Shown here: positions 8,931 to 17,331 of the stretch, in pieces
How positions within the stretch are numbered: position 1 is the first letter of the stretch
Layout: every line of letters begins with the position of its first letter
Source: Leptolyngbya sp. FACHB-60
Lineage (GTDB): Bacteria; Cyanobacteriota; Cyanobacteriia; Phormidesmidales; Phormidesmidaceae
DNA length: 64,000 bases
Direction: 5' to 3'
Assembly: GCF_014695775.1 (NCBI RefSeq)
Contig: NZ_JACJOX010000020.1
Location: 62,001 to 126,000 of the forward strand
Translations under genes and position numbers: made by a program
The notes under the pieces: model-generated
What the model saw: the letters and a program-made list of their open reading frames with translations, nothing else
Databases searched by the model: none
Told to the model about the DNA's origin: nothing

Positions 8931-9394
8931 TGTAGACTCAACGTAATTATGAGTGTTTGATTAATCATTATTAACATAACATGCCCCTGGGGGGGATAGG
9001 GTAGCCCAAGCCGCGATCAGACCAGTATTAAGGTTGTCTTTAGATTAAGGCTGTCTCTAAGTTCATACTTAAACCGGTCAGGTGTTAAATGTGAACGAAG
9101 AATCTGAATCCTCAGCACTGTATGCTTGGCCGCTCCATAGAATGGTCAAGGTAAAGCTAGTTGGAGGAAAGTAACGCCAAGTTGGGAGGCTACCCATAAA
9201 AATAGTGTACTTATTTTAAGTGTTTGGGGAAGTATCCCAGGGAGGAAGCAGAGTCATGCTGAGCTCATCCTTCCAGTTGCCAGCTGCGCCATGGCAGAAA
9301 CTGCCCAGGCTTCCCGATCGCCTTTAGCAGGTGCCTCCGGCTAGCAAACTAGATTTGCAACGCTATATCATCCACAGACTATGGTTACTCCTCT
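8931..9394. other. 464-bp divergent intergenic region, no gene seen
   Basis: The spacer lies between the leftward DUF3120 gene and rightward uppP. The part next to 8931 is AT-rich (TGATTAATCATTATTAAC) and probably holds the leftward promoter. Purine-rich GGAGG-like tracts occur near 9163 and 9240, without a convincing ORF. I could not match it to tRNA, 6S, Yfr or other known RNA patterns. A small RNA cannot be excluded. Confidence 0.5.
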
Positions 9395-10309
9395 ATGAAT
9401 AGTGTGTTCCTCAACCTAGTAGCTACGGCAGCTCAAGTAGGCAGCGGCGCAACTACGCCTGCTGCGGAAACGATGAACCTGTTCCAAGCCATCGTGATTG
9501 GCATTGTGCAGGGACTAACGGAATTTTTACCCATCAGCAGCACGGCCCACGTCAAGATGATACCCGTGGTGCTGGGCTGGGGCGACCCAGGGGTGGCGTT
9601 TACCGCAGTCATCCAGTTAGGCAGCATCGCGGCCATTCTCTACTACTTTTGGGATGACCTGCGCCAGGTAACGATGGGCATGGTCAAGGCCACCATGACT
9701 CGACAGTTTGACTCTTCGGAGTTTCGCCTGGGATTGGGCATTTTGCTAGGCACCATCCCCATCGTGGTGTGTGGCCTCTTGATCAAAGTGTTCATCCCAG
9801 ATTTTGACAATTCACCACTGCGCAGTGCCTCCACCATTGCCATGGTGTCTATTTTGATGGCCCTGGTCCTGGCTGCTGCCGAGATGGTGGGCCACCACAA
9901 GCGCACCTTTGAGGCGCTCACTTTAAAGGATGGCGTGACCATGGGCTTTGCCCAAGCTCTAGCGCTGATCCCCGGTGTGTCGAGGTCGGGGTCTACTCTC
10001 ACCGCTGGCCTGTTTATGGGGTTAGAGCGATCGACAGCGGCCCGGTTCTCCTTTTTGCTGGGGGTGCCTGCTATTACGCTATCGGGGTTAGTAGAGCTGA
10101 AGGGACTTCTGGAAAGTGGGTTTGGGGCGGCTGGCCCCGTGCCGTTGATCGGCGGTATTGTGGCGGCGGTGGTGTCGTCTTATCTGGCAATTTTTTGGCT
10201 GATTCGCTTTTTGAAGCAGCACAGCACTTGGGTATTTGTGTGGTACCGTCTAGCCTTCGGAGCAGCCATTCTGCTGGCGTTGGCTACCGGAAAAATGCAA
10301 AACATCTAA
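9395..10309 (+). CDS. uppP: Undecaprenyl-diphosphatase (UppP/BacA)
   Basis: This integral membrane phosphatase converts undecaprenyl diphosphate to the monophosphate, recycling the lipid carrier for peptidoglycan and other envelope polymers. Both family signatures are present: GIVQGLTEFLPISSTAH near the N-terminus and PGVSRSGSTLTAGL around residue 200. There are about eight hydrophobic helices. At 304 residues it is slightly long because of an N-terminal extension; an internal ATG at 9473 (MNLFQAIVIGIVQG) gives a more typical length. It is followed after 42 nt by the TIGR03279-type gene, so the two may be cotranscribed. Confidence 0.95.
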   Translation: MNSVFLNLVATAAQVGSGATTPAAETMNLFQAIVIGIVQGLTEFLPISSTAHVKMIPVVLGWGDPGVAFTAVIQLGSIAAILYYFWDDLRQVTMGMVKATMTRQFDSSEFRLGLGILLGTIPIVVCGLLIKVFIPDFDNSPLRSASTIAMVSILMALVLAAAEMVGHHKRTFEALTLKDGVTMGFAQALALIPGVSRSGSTLTAGLFMGLERSTAARFSFLLGVPAITLSGLVELKGLLESGFGAAGPVPLIGGIVAAVVSSYLAIFWLIRFLKQHSTWVFVWYRLAFGAAILLALATGKMQNI

Positions 10310-10351
10310 TATAGGAAGGCACATTTTGCTTCTCCAAGGCTTTCTTTAGCT

Positions 10352-11806
10352 ATGGCTGCCTCGGCTATTCGCCCTGCTCGCATTACCCGCGTGCTGCCCG
10401 ACTCTATTGCAGATGAGATTGGGTTTGAACCCGGCGATGCCCTAGTGGCCATCAATGGCCAGAAACCTCGCGATTTAATCGACTATCGCTTTCTCTGTGC
10501 TGACGAAGACCTAACCTTAGAGGTGCTAGACACCCGAGGCAAGAGCCACCACATTGATATCGAAAAAGAGATCGATGACGATCTGGGCCTGGAGTTTGAC
10601 ACAGCCCTTTTTGATGGGCTGATGCAGTGCAACAACGCCTGCCCCTTTTGCTTTATCGATCAGCAACCCCCCGGCAAGCGCGGCACGCTTTACCTCAAAG
10701 ACGATGACTACCGCCTGAGCTTTCTCTACGGCAGCTATCTGACTCTCACGAACCTGCTACCGCAGGAGTGGGAGCGTATTGCCCAAATGCGGCTATCGCC
10801 CCTGTACGTGTCGGTGCATGCGACGGAGGCGGAGGTGCGATCGCGCCTGCTCAAAAACCCCCGAGCTGGCCAAATTCTCGATCAGCTGGCCTGGTTCCGT
10901 GACCAGCGCTTGCAGATTCACGCTCAGGTGGTGGTTTGTCCCGGCATCAACGATGGCGCTCACCTAGACACCACCCTGCACGATTTAGCCCGTTTTCACG
11001 AAGGCGAAGTGCCGGCAGTAGCGTCAGCGGCCGTGGTGCCCGTCGGTCTCACCCGGTTTCGCCCCAATGACGAGCTTACGCCGGTGACCCAGGCCCAGGC
11101 CCAGCAGGCGATCGCCCAGGTGCAAGCCTTTCAGCAGGACTGCCAGCGGCGGTTTGGCACAAATTTTGTTTGGCTGGCCGACGAGTGGTTTTTAATTGCC
11201 CAGCAAGAGGTGCCCGACGAGAGTCACTACGAAGACTACCCTCAACTGGGCAACGGGGTGGGGTCGATTCGTCAGTTTCTTAGAGAATTTCAGCAGTCAG
11301 CTGACGACTACTTGCCAGAGGCCGTCAGCCCACCGCGCACTCTGACCTGGGTCGTGGGCAATGCGGTAGAGCATGCCTTTCAGCCCATCGTCGATCGCCT
11401 CAACACCGTCCAAGGTCTGACAGTTCACCTAGCCGTCTTAGCTAGCGACTATTGGGGACGAGAGATGACGGTAACGGGGTTGCTGACCGGCCACGATCTG
11501 CTGCTGGGGTTGCACACTTCGCCTGATGCTCAACCACCGACGCGAAACGAGCCTGCATCTCCGCATCGTCCCCTAGGCGATGCCCTACTGCTGCCGACGG
11601 TTATGCTCAAGCCCAGCGATTCGGGCCAAGCCCAAGACACTCTGTTTTTAGACGACCTCAGCGTCGCCGAAATCAGCCAGCGCCTTGGCTGCCCAGTGAT
11701 TCCTATAGATGACACCGATGCCTTGGTACAGGCCTGCTGCGGCGCTCTACCTGACCACAGCTTCGCTGACTTACAGCCCGCTGCGGGCTATTGGACACCG
11801 TCGTGA
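10352..11806 (+). CDS. PDZ-containing iron-sulfur protein, DUF512/TIGR03279 family
   Basis: The protein has 484 residues. Residues about 8-60 form a PDZ-like domain (RVLPDSIADEIGFEPGDALV). Next is a Cys cluster CNNACPFCFIDQ (C-x4-C-x2-C) near residues 90-100, followed by PGKRGTLYLKDDDYRLSFLY and a radical-SAM-like barrel (LSPLYVSVHATE; VVCPGINDG). The C-terminal half is the DUF512 region. I recognise the family described as cyanobacterial FeS oxidoreductase TIGR03279. The reaction and substrate are unknown. The Cys spacing differs from the classic radical SAM CX3CX2C, so SAM chemistry is inferred, not shown. Confidence 0.88.
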   Translation: MAASAIRPARITRVLPDSIADEIGFEPGDALVAINGQKPRDLIDYRFLCADEDLTLEVLDTRGKSHHIDIEKEIDDDLGLEFDTALFDGLMQCNNACPFCFIDQQPPGKRGTLYLKDDDYRLSFLYGSYLTLTNLLPQEWERIAQMRLSPLYVSVHATEAEVRSRLLKNPRAGQILDQLAWFRDQRLQIHAQVVVCPGINDGAHLDTTLHDLARFHEGEVPAVASAAVVPVGLTRFRPNDELTPVTQAQAQQAIAQVQAFQQDCQRRFGTNFVWLADEWFLIAQQEVPDESHYEDYPQLGNGVGSIRQFLREFQQSADDYLPEAVSPPRTLTWVVGNAVEHAFQPIVDRLNTVQGLTVHLAVLASDYWGREMTVTGLLTGHDLLLGLHTSPDAQPPTRNEPASPHRPLGDALLLPTVMLKPSDSGQAQDTLFLDDLSVAEISQRLGCPVIPIDDTDALVQACCGALPDHSFADLQPAAGYWTPS

Positions 11807-11858
11807 TTGTACTAAACCGTTTAGTTTGTTAAGCTTGTGACTGAAAATTTCGTGGGCG

Positions 11859-11900
11859 ATCCTTCCCCCTATCGAGATAGTTTGGTCTCTATGGGAGGAT
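11859..11900 (+). other. Imperfect stem-loop between two rightward genes
   Basis: ATCCTTCCCCCTATCGAGA pairs with TCTCTATGGGAGGAT across a short loop, with small bulges. There is no U-tract directly after it, so it is not a textbook terminator. It could be an attenuator, a weak terminator for the upstream gene or part of the tolC-like leader. Confidence 0.4.
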
Positions 11901-12008
11901 AGATCTGGCTTCGGCGGGTCTAACTTTGGTTAATGCCGATATGCTAAAAAACTGTGGCAGAAATTTTCGTTTTTCCCGTTGGTGACTCAATTTCGGTAGT
12001 GATAGCCC

Positions 12009-13688
12009 ATGGTGTCTATGCTTTACTCTTATTGCCGTTGCCTCATACCGCTAAGCCTAGGCATTACCCTATCTAGCTGGTCCGCTGTGGGGTTAGCTAA
12101 CCCTGAGCCTCGTCCCCTGGCTGACGATAGTCTAGGGATCACTATTACCCAAGTCGAGAGCGAAGCCCTAGAGTTATCCCCAGCCGTTATTGAGGATGTG
12201 CCTGCCACTGAGACAGGCACACCAGGGTTGGAGCCTGGCGAAGAGGCTGTGCCTTTAGACGCTGACGGAGCCATTACTCCCTTCTCCAGGGCGCAGACTG
12301 GCCCTCTGATACCCCAGTCTGATCGCCCCACCGACCAGGGCTTTGAGACCCCGCCCGACTACCTGACCCCCAGCCCTAATCCCCTACTGGTGCCCACCCA
12401 GCCCGAGGAGGTAGAAATTTTGGGTACCCAGCCGTTGTCCTTAGAAACGGCCCTGGAGCTGGCCTACCGCAACAGCGAAGAACTGCGTGTTGCGCAGCTG
12501 CGGCTGGAGCGCAACCAGGCAGGTTTGAGGGTTCAGCAAGCGGCGCGGCTGCCCACGGTAGATTTGAGTGCCGATCTGCAAACCAGCAACCAGTCGTCAT
12601 CGGGATCGGGGGGAACGTTTGACTCGACCAGTACTACCGCTGGCAGTACCCTCAGAACCGACTACGACCTAGGCCTATCGGGGGAGCGATCGGCCCGCAT
12701 TCGAGCGGCAGAACGCCAGGCGCGAGTCTCTGAGCTTCAGGTTGAGCAAACCCGGGAAGATTTGCGGCTCAATACCACCACCGACTATTACGCGGTGCAG
12801 GAAGCGATCGAGCAGATTCGCATTAACCAGGCCTTTTTGGAAGCTGCTGAGCGCAACCTGCGCGATACCCAGCTGCGCGAAGAAGTCGGTGTAGGCACTC
12901 GATTTGACGTACTGCAGGCCGAGGTGCAGGTGGCCAACGCACGCCAAACCCTTACCCAGGCCACCAGCCAGCGACAAATTTCCCAGCGACAGCTGGCCCG
13001 ACGGCTCAACATTCAGCCCTCGATCGATCTGACGACCTTGGCCGTCAACATTGCCGGAGCCTGGCCGCTCTCGCTGGAGGAAAGCATTGTGCTGGCCTTC
13101 CAGAATCGGTCAGAGCTAGAGCAGTTTTTGGTCGAGCGAGAGTTTAACGATGCTCAGCGTCAGGCTAGTTTGGCAGCGGTTCGCCCCAACTTGGGGGTGT
13201 TTGCCCAGTACGGGGTTCAGAGCTTGCTGAGCTCGTCGTCGGGGGCATCATCCAGGATCGACGACGGGTTTTCACTGGGGGCACGGCTCAACTGGCGGCT
13301 GTTTGACGGCGGGGCTGCCCGAGCCGGCGCCGACCAGAGCGAAATCGACATCGAAACCGATGAGTCGGAGTTTGAGAGCGCCCGCAACGACATTCGGGTG
13401 CAGGTGGAAGAAGCTTACTACACCTTGGTGTCTAACCAGTCGAATATTGACACGGCCTCGGTGGCCGTCAACCAGGCTGAGGAAGCGCTGGAGCTGGCTA
13501 ACCTGCGGTTTAATGCCGGGGTAGGTACGCAGCTAGAGGTGATCAACGCCATTCGAGATCTGACGGAAGCCCAGGGCAACTTGGTGACCGCTGTGCTTGA
13601 ATACAACCGTGCCCTGGCCCGACTAGAGCGATCGGTGAGTAACTTGGATAGCCCAACCGACGATACTCCGGAAACTATTCAAGACTAG
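12009..13688 (+). CDS. TolC family outer-membrane efflux channel
   Basis: This 559-residue outer-membrane channel of type I secretion and multidrug efflux has a signal peptide (LIPLSLGITLSSWSAVGLA). A long Pro/acid-rich linker to about residue 135 is typical of cyanobacterial members. Two repeated outer-membrane efflux (OEP) domains follow. Domain 1 opens with PLSLETALELAYRNSEEL; domain 2 opens with PLSLEESIVLAFQNRSELEQ and later has NWRLFDGGAARA. Long coiled-coil helices rich in Q, E, A and R (about 215-290 and 400-520) fit the periplasmic tunnel. No inner-membrane partner is adjacent; a MacA-like adaptor lies 46 kb away at 59.4 kb. Confidence 0.93.
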   Translation: MVSMLYSYCRCLIPLSLGITLSSWSAVGLANPEPRPLADDSLGITITQVESEALELSPAVIEDVPATETGTPGLEPGEEAVPLDADGAITPFSRAQTGPLIPQSDRPTDQGFETPPDYLTPSPNPLLVPTQPEEVEILGTQPLSLETALELAYRNSEELRVAQLRLERNQAGLRVQQAARLPTVDLSADLQTSNQSSSGSGGTFDSTSTTAGSTLRTDYDLGLSGERSARIRAAERQARVSELQVEQTREDLRLNTTTDYYAVQEAIEQIRINQAFLEAAERNLRDTQLREEVGVGTRFDVLQAEVQVANARQTLTQATSQRQISQRQLARRLNIQPSIDLTTLAVNIAGAWPLSLEESIVLAFQNRSELEQFLVEREFNDAQRQASLAAVRPNLGVFAQYGVQSLLSSSSGASSRIDDGFSLGARLNWRLFDGGAARAGADQSEIDIETDESEFESARNDIRVQVEEAYYTLVSNQSNIDTASVAVNQAEEALELANLRFNAGVGTQLEVINAIRDLTEAQGNLVTAVLEYNRALARLERSVSNLDSPTDDTPETIQD

Positions 13689-13720
13689 GCACTGGACAAT
13701 GTTGGCGATTATCTTTTGCT

Positions 13721-14242
13721 ATGGCTGATCTTTACCTTGATGACGGCTGCTACCAAGCCATAGTCGAGGCAGCCGTTGCTGGCTACCCAAAGGAATGCTG
13801 TGGGCTGCTAGTAGGCAAGCGTGGGTCTGGGGAAGAGCAGCCCGGCGAGGCCGCCGATCGCACTGTGATTGAGGTTGTCGCCTTAGACAATGCCTGGGAG
13901 TCGTCGTTATTGGACTATACCGACCCCGCCGGCGATGGAACCCACAGCCTGCGCGATCGCTACTGGATTGACCCCGCCGATATGCTATCGGTGCAGCGAT
14001 CGGCAAGAGAGCGAGGGTTAGAGATTATTGGTGTGTTTCACTCGCACCCTGACCACCCGGCGGTGCCGTCGGAGTGCGATCGCACCCTCGCCTGGCCCGT
14101 TTATTCCTACGTTATTGTTTCGGTAATGGCAGGGCAAGTTGCAGACTTCAAAAGCTGGCAGCTCAATGACCAAAGCCAGTTCGAGCCCGAGCCTGTGAAA
14201 ATGATTGGATCATCTGCCAACAAAGCCTCATTCTTGACCTAA
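13721..14242 (+). CDS. JAMM/Mov34 (MPN) metalloprotease
   Basis: This 173-residue zinc isopeptidase/protease has the JAMM fold. The motif is complete: HSHPDHPAVPSECD at residues 107-120 supplies His107, His109, Ser117 and Asp120, with the upstream catalytic Glu in YPKECCGLLVGK (Glu25). Bacterial members of this Mec+-like group trim C-terminal residues from ubiquitin-like sulfur carriers (ThiS/MoaD/CysO). The next gene is a MoeB-rhodanese fusion, which fits that role. A strong terminator separates them, so they are neighbours rather than one simple transcript. No sulfur-carrier gene is visible between or beside them. Confidence 0.9.
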   Translation: MADLYLDDGCYQAIVEAAVAGYPKECCGLLVGKRGSGEEQPGEAADRTVIEVVALDNAWESSLLDYTDPAGDGTHSLRDRYWIDPADMLSVQRSARERGLEIIGVFHSHPDHPAVPSECDRTLAWPVYSYVIVSVMAGQVADFKSWQLNDQSQFEPEPVKMIGSSANKASFLT

Positions 14243-14255
14243 GCTTAAATGATGT

Positions 14256-14285
14256 AAAAAACGGTCGTGCCCCAGACCGTTTTTT
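14256..14285 (+). terminator. Intrinsic terminator after JAMM gene
   Basis: AAAAACGGTC and GACCGTTTTT form a stem around GTGCCCCA, followed by a T-run. It lies just upstream of the moeB ATG, which argues against the longer moeB frame starting at 14267 inside the hairpin. Confidence 0.85.
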
Positions 14286-14317
14286 GTTTTTACCGCCACA
14301 GTTTCTCTGCCGAGGCC

Positions 14318-15490
14318 ATGCTCAACCCAAACCTGGACGACATTCAGCTCACCAAAGAGGAGTACGAGCGCTACTCCCGCCACATCATTCTGCCGGAGGT
14401 GGGTCTCGATGGGCAGAAGAAGCTCAAGGCCGCCAGTGTGCTTTGCGTGGGCACCGGCGGCCTGGGTTCACCCCTGCTGCTGTATCTCGCCGCCGCTGGC
14501 ATTGGCCGCATCGGCATTGTCGACTTTGACACCGTCGATCAGTCAAACCTCCACCGTCAGGTGATCCACAGCGAGTCGTGGGTGGGCAAACCCAAAATTG
14601 AGTCAGCCAAAAGCCGCATTCTTGAAATTAATCCCCACTGCCAGGTCGACCTCTACGAAACCCGTCTCAGCGCCGAGAATGCCCTGGGCATCTTTGAACC
14701 CTACGATGTGGTGGTTGACGGCACCGACAACTTCCCTACCCGTTACCTAGTCAACGACGCCTGCGTACTGCTGGGCAAGCCCAACGTCTACGGCTCCATC
14801 TTTCGCTTTGAGGGCCAAGCCACAGTCTTTAACTACCAGGATGGTCCTAACTATCGTGACCTCTACCCTGAACCGCCGCCGCCGGGGCTGGTGCCCTCCT
14901 GTGCGGAGGGTGGCGTGCTGGGCGTGCTGCCCGGCATCATTGGCGTTATTCAGGCCAACGAAACTATCAAGGTAATTTTGGGCACGGGCAAGACGCTCAG
15001 CGGTCGGCTGCTGCTCTACAATGCCTTGGAGATGACCTTCAGAGAACTAAAGCTGCGCCCTAACCCGGTGCGCCCAGTCATCGAAAAGTTAATCGACTAC
15101 GAAGAATTCTGCGGTATTCCCCAGGCTCGTATGGAGGCAGAGAAAGAGTTGGCTGACATCTCCGAAATGACTGTTACCGAGCTTAAGCAGGTGCTCGACA
15201 GCGGGGCCGATGACGTGCTGCTGCTCGATGTCCGCAACCCCAATGAGTACGAGATCGCCCACATTCCCGGTTCGGTGCTGGTGCCTCTGCCCGACATCGA
15301 GAATGGCGACGGGGTTGATAAGGTTAAGAGCTTAGTCAACGGCCATCGTCTGATTGTGCACTGCAAAATGGGCGGGCGATCGGCCAAAGCTCTGGGCATT
15401 CTCAAGCAGCACGGCATCGAGGGCACTAATGTAAAAGGTGGCATCACCGCTTGGAGCCAAGAAGTCGACGCCTCAGTTCCCGAATACTAA
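14318..15490 (+). CDS. moeB: MoeB/ThiF-like adenylyltransferase with C-terminal rhodanese domain
   Basis: This enzyme of about 390 residues adenylates the C-terminal Gly-Gly of sulfur-carrier proteins (MoaD/ThiS type) and passes sulfur through its rhodanese domain. The E1-like domain has the ATP loop GTGGLGSPLLLYLAAAGIG, the acidic D-F-D-T and QSNLHRQV segments, and the SCAEGGVLGVLPG loop. The rhodanese domain (about residues 290-390) has LLLDVRNPNEYEIAHIPGS and the active-site loop HCKMGGRSAKAL with its Cys. The paired CxxC zinc ligands of E. coli MoeB are not seen. The start was moved to the ATG at 14318 because the longer frame begins inside a terminator. Confidence 0.93.
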   Translation: MLNPNLDDIQLTKEEYERYSRHIILPEVGLDGQKKLKAASVLCVGTGGLGSPLLLYLAAAGIGRIGIVDFDTVDQSNLHRQVIHSESWVGKPKIESAKSRILEINPHCQVDLYETRLSAENALGIFEPYDVVVDGTDNFPTRYLVNDACVLLGKPNVYGSIFRFEGQATVFNYQDGPNYRDLYPEPPPPGLVPSCAEGGVLGVLPGIIGVIQANETIKVILGTGKTLSGRLLLYNALEMTFRELKLRPNPVRPVIEKLIDYEEFCGIPQARMEAEKELADISEMTVTELKQVLDSGADDVLLLDVRNPNEYEIAHIPGSVLVPLPDIENGDGVDKVKSLVNGHRLIVHCKMGGRSAKALGILKQHGIEGTNVKGGITAWSQEVDASVPEY

Positions 15491-15507
15491 GCTCCTAGCG
15501 TTAACGA

Positions 15508-15542
15508 AATGCCCCGGTGGAACCTTCTCCGCTGGGGCATTT
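15508..15542 (+). terminator. Terminator hairpin after moeB
   Basis: AATGCCCC pairs with GGGGCATT around an inner loop that can also pair (GG/CC). It is followed by a short T-containing stretch and lies 17 nt after the moeB stop. Confidence 0.7.
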
Positions 15543-15606
15543 CTGTTGATTCGTTCTATTCCAGAGTTGTTATCATCGGGGACGGGTTCCTTGGGAGGTA
15601 CGGCAG

Positions 15607-16239
15607 ATGATGACGTGGCGCAAACGTGATTTTGGGGGTGCGATCGCCTCAAAGGGCGGGCCTTTGGCGATCGCCTTAAAGAGCGGGTCTTTAGCCCTAG
15701 CGGCCCTGACTCTCATCGCCCATCCCGGCTGGGCACTGCCAGGGCAAACGGTGAACCTGACCGAGTCGTGGATTCGCAACAACCCTACCCTCAAACCTGG
15801 CCCCAACGAGCGCCTTGCCATTAATCGCTTGGTGGCCCCTGGGCAGCGGTTTACCTTCCAGGCGTCGGTGTTTCCGGTCAGTGGCGTAGTGCCCAATCAA
15901 AACCCTCGCCAGATTCGTTCTGAGCGGTTTAGTCTGTCTGACCACGCCAACCCCATCACCGCTGACCGGCTCGATGAGTCGTTGCGGGCTATCTACGGGC
16001 AAGCGATTTTCAACGACTACCGTCAGGCGACGGTGCTGCTACGCTACCCAGCCCGAGGGGCAAGACCGACTCCGACAGATAACCCCAACCTGGTGCTGCG
16101 GGGTGAAGTGCGCGAGGGAGAGCGGTTTGCCTACTGGCAAGAGATTGCCTACGATCGCGCCGGCAACGCCTATTTAGGCCGCATGGCCGTCTTTGTCAAA
16201 GACGACCTGCCCGCCCTTCAGGCCCAGCTCAACCCCTAG
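15607..16239 (+). CDS. Unrecognised secreted protein
   Basis: I do not recognise this 210-residue protein. It has an N-terminal signal region (LALAALTLIAHPGWALPGQ) whose upstream part carries a nine-residue tandem repeat (AIASKGGPL, AIALKSGSL) made by a 27-bp DNA duplication. The mature part has no Cys and looks like a small beta-rich domain (RFTFQASVFPVSG; RFAYWQEIAYDRAGNAYLG), so it is probably periplasmic. Its stop codon shares four bases (CTAG) with that of the convergent hydrolase gene. A hairpin upstream ends moeB, so it is probably transcribed alone. Confidence 0.65.
   Translation: MMTWRKRDFGGAIASKGGPLAIALKSGSLALAALTLIAHPGWALPGQTVNLTESWIRNNPTLKPGPNERLAINRLVAPGQRFTFQASVFPVSGVVPNQNPRQIRSERFSLSDHANPITADRLDESLRAIYGQAIFNDYRQATVLLRYPARGARPTPTDNPNLVLRGEVREGERFAYWQEIAYDRAGNAYLGRMAVFVKDDLPALQAQLNP
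15640..15693 (+). repeat. 27-bp tandem duplication carrying HIP1, in frame in a signal peptide
   Basis: Two copies start with GCGATCGCCT and continue as AAAG-GCGGGCCTTTG or AAAGAGCGGGTCTTTA. They differ at four positions, and each contains a HIP1 octamer. The 27-bp unit keeps the frame. Confidence 0.85.
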
Positions 16240-17195
16240 CTTTGAGATATAAGATCAGCCCTGAGTTGATGCTCTAACGCCCTTCCCTGCTCCAGTACCC
16301 AGTCTCGCAGCAGTCCGTTCACCTGGTCGGGCACCTCGTCGTGGGGGCAGTGGCCCGCTTGAAGATAGTGCTCCGTCAGGGTGGGGTAATGAGTGCGAAA
16401 CTGCGCTCCCTTCGCACGGCAGTTCATCCAGGGATCGCCTTCGCCCCAGAGCATCAACAAGGGGCAGGTCATTTTTTGCAGCAGTTCATCGACCTTTTCG
16501 CCCTGGCGAGATTTGAATACTGAGGCAAACACCTTGGGAGCACCAGGGTCGAGGGCGGGGCGGTGAATGTCTTCCACCAGCTGGTCGGTAATGACGGTTT
16601 TATCTAGGTACACCTGCTGGAGGGTACGGCGAATAATAGCGGGCTGGCGCACGTACTGAAACAGCAGCCAGCTGGGCAGCGGCTGAAGCATGAGCGCTTG
16701 AATGGCCTTTGCGATCGGATTGGGGGGCGGTGAGGGCGTTTGAGCAGGGCTAGAGAATGGCCCGGCGCTGTTGATCAGCACCAGCCCGGCCACAGATTCG
16801 GGATGGTTTGCGGCCACGCTCAGCGACGCATAGCCACCGAGCGAATTGCCCGCCAGCACCACTGGGCGACCCACCACCTCAGTGATGAAATTGTGGAGTT
16901 GCGCCTGCCACAGGTCACCGCTGTACTGCCAGTCGGGCTTAGCCGATCGCCCAAACCCCAGCAGGTCGATGGCCCACACCTGAAAATCGGCCTGCAACCC
17001 TTGAATGTTTTTGCGCCAGTGGTCGGTAGAGGCACCAAAGCCGTGGACTAGCACTAGAGGAGGGCGATTCTCCTCTGGAGAGGCTTCGCCTGCACTGCGG
17101 GCTTCTCCAGCCACGACGTAGTGAATGGCCTGGTTGCGCCAAGTCCAGTAGGTGCCCAGGGCGCTATCGGCAAGTTGGGATGCGGTGGCAGTCAT
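16236..17195 (-). CDS. Alpha/beta-fold hydrolase
   Basis: This protein of about 319 residues is an alpha/beta hydrolase. It has the oxyanion HG motif (VLVHGFGASTDHWRKN), the nucleophile elbow AGNSLGGYASL with Ser, and the late catalytic His in AGHCPHDEVP; an Asp in LLMLWGEGDPW completes the triad. The lineage resembles the plant and cyanobacterial chlorophyll-related (pheophytinase-like) or haloperoxidase-like esterases. The substrate is not readable from sequence. A TTG start at 17225 is possible, but the ATG at 17195 is preferred. It is divergent from the gene at 17332 across a ~136-nt promoter region. Confidence 0.88.
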   Translation of the reverse strand: MTATASQLADSALGTYWTWRNQAIHYVVAGEARSAGEASPEENRPPLVLVHGFGASTDHWRKNIQGLQADFQVWAIDLLGFGRSAKPDWQYSGDLWQAQLHNFITEVVGRPVVLAGNSLGGYASLSVAANHPESVAGLVLINSAGPFSSPAQTPSPPPNPIAKAIQALMLQPLPSWLLFQYVRQPAIIRRTLQQVYLDKTVITDQLVEDIHRPALDPGAPKVFASVFKSRQGEKVDELLQKMTCPLLMLWGEGDPWMNCRAKGAQFRTHYPTLTEHYLQAGHCPHDEVPDQVNGLLRDWVLEQGRALEHQLRADLISQS

Positions 17196-17331
17196 AGGGG
17201 GTTCGACAAGGAAATTTGTAAACAAGTGTTAATTAAAATGGTAGCGAATCTGACGGTCGCCAGCCCGATGAGGATGACAAACGGGCAAATACCAGGCATT
17301 GTTGCAGATAAACGCTTGTAAGCCTGGTGCC

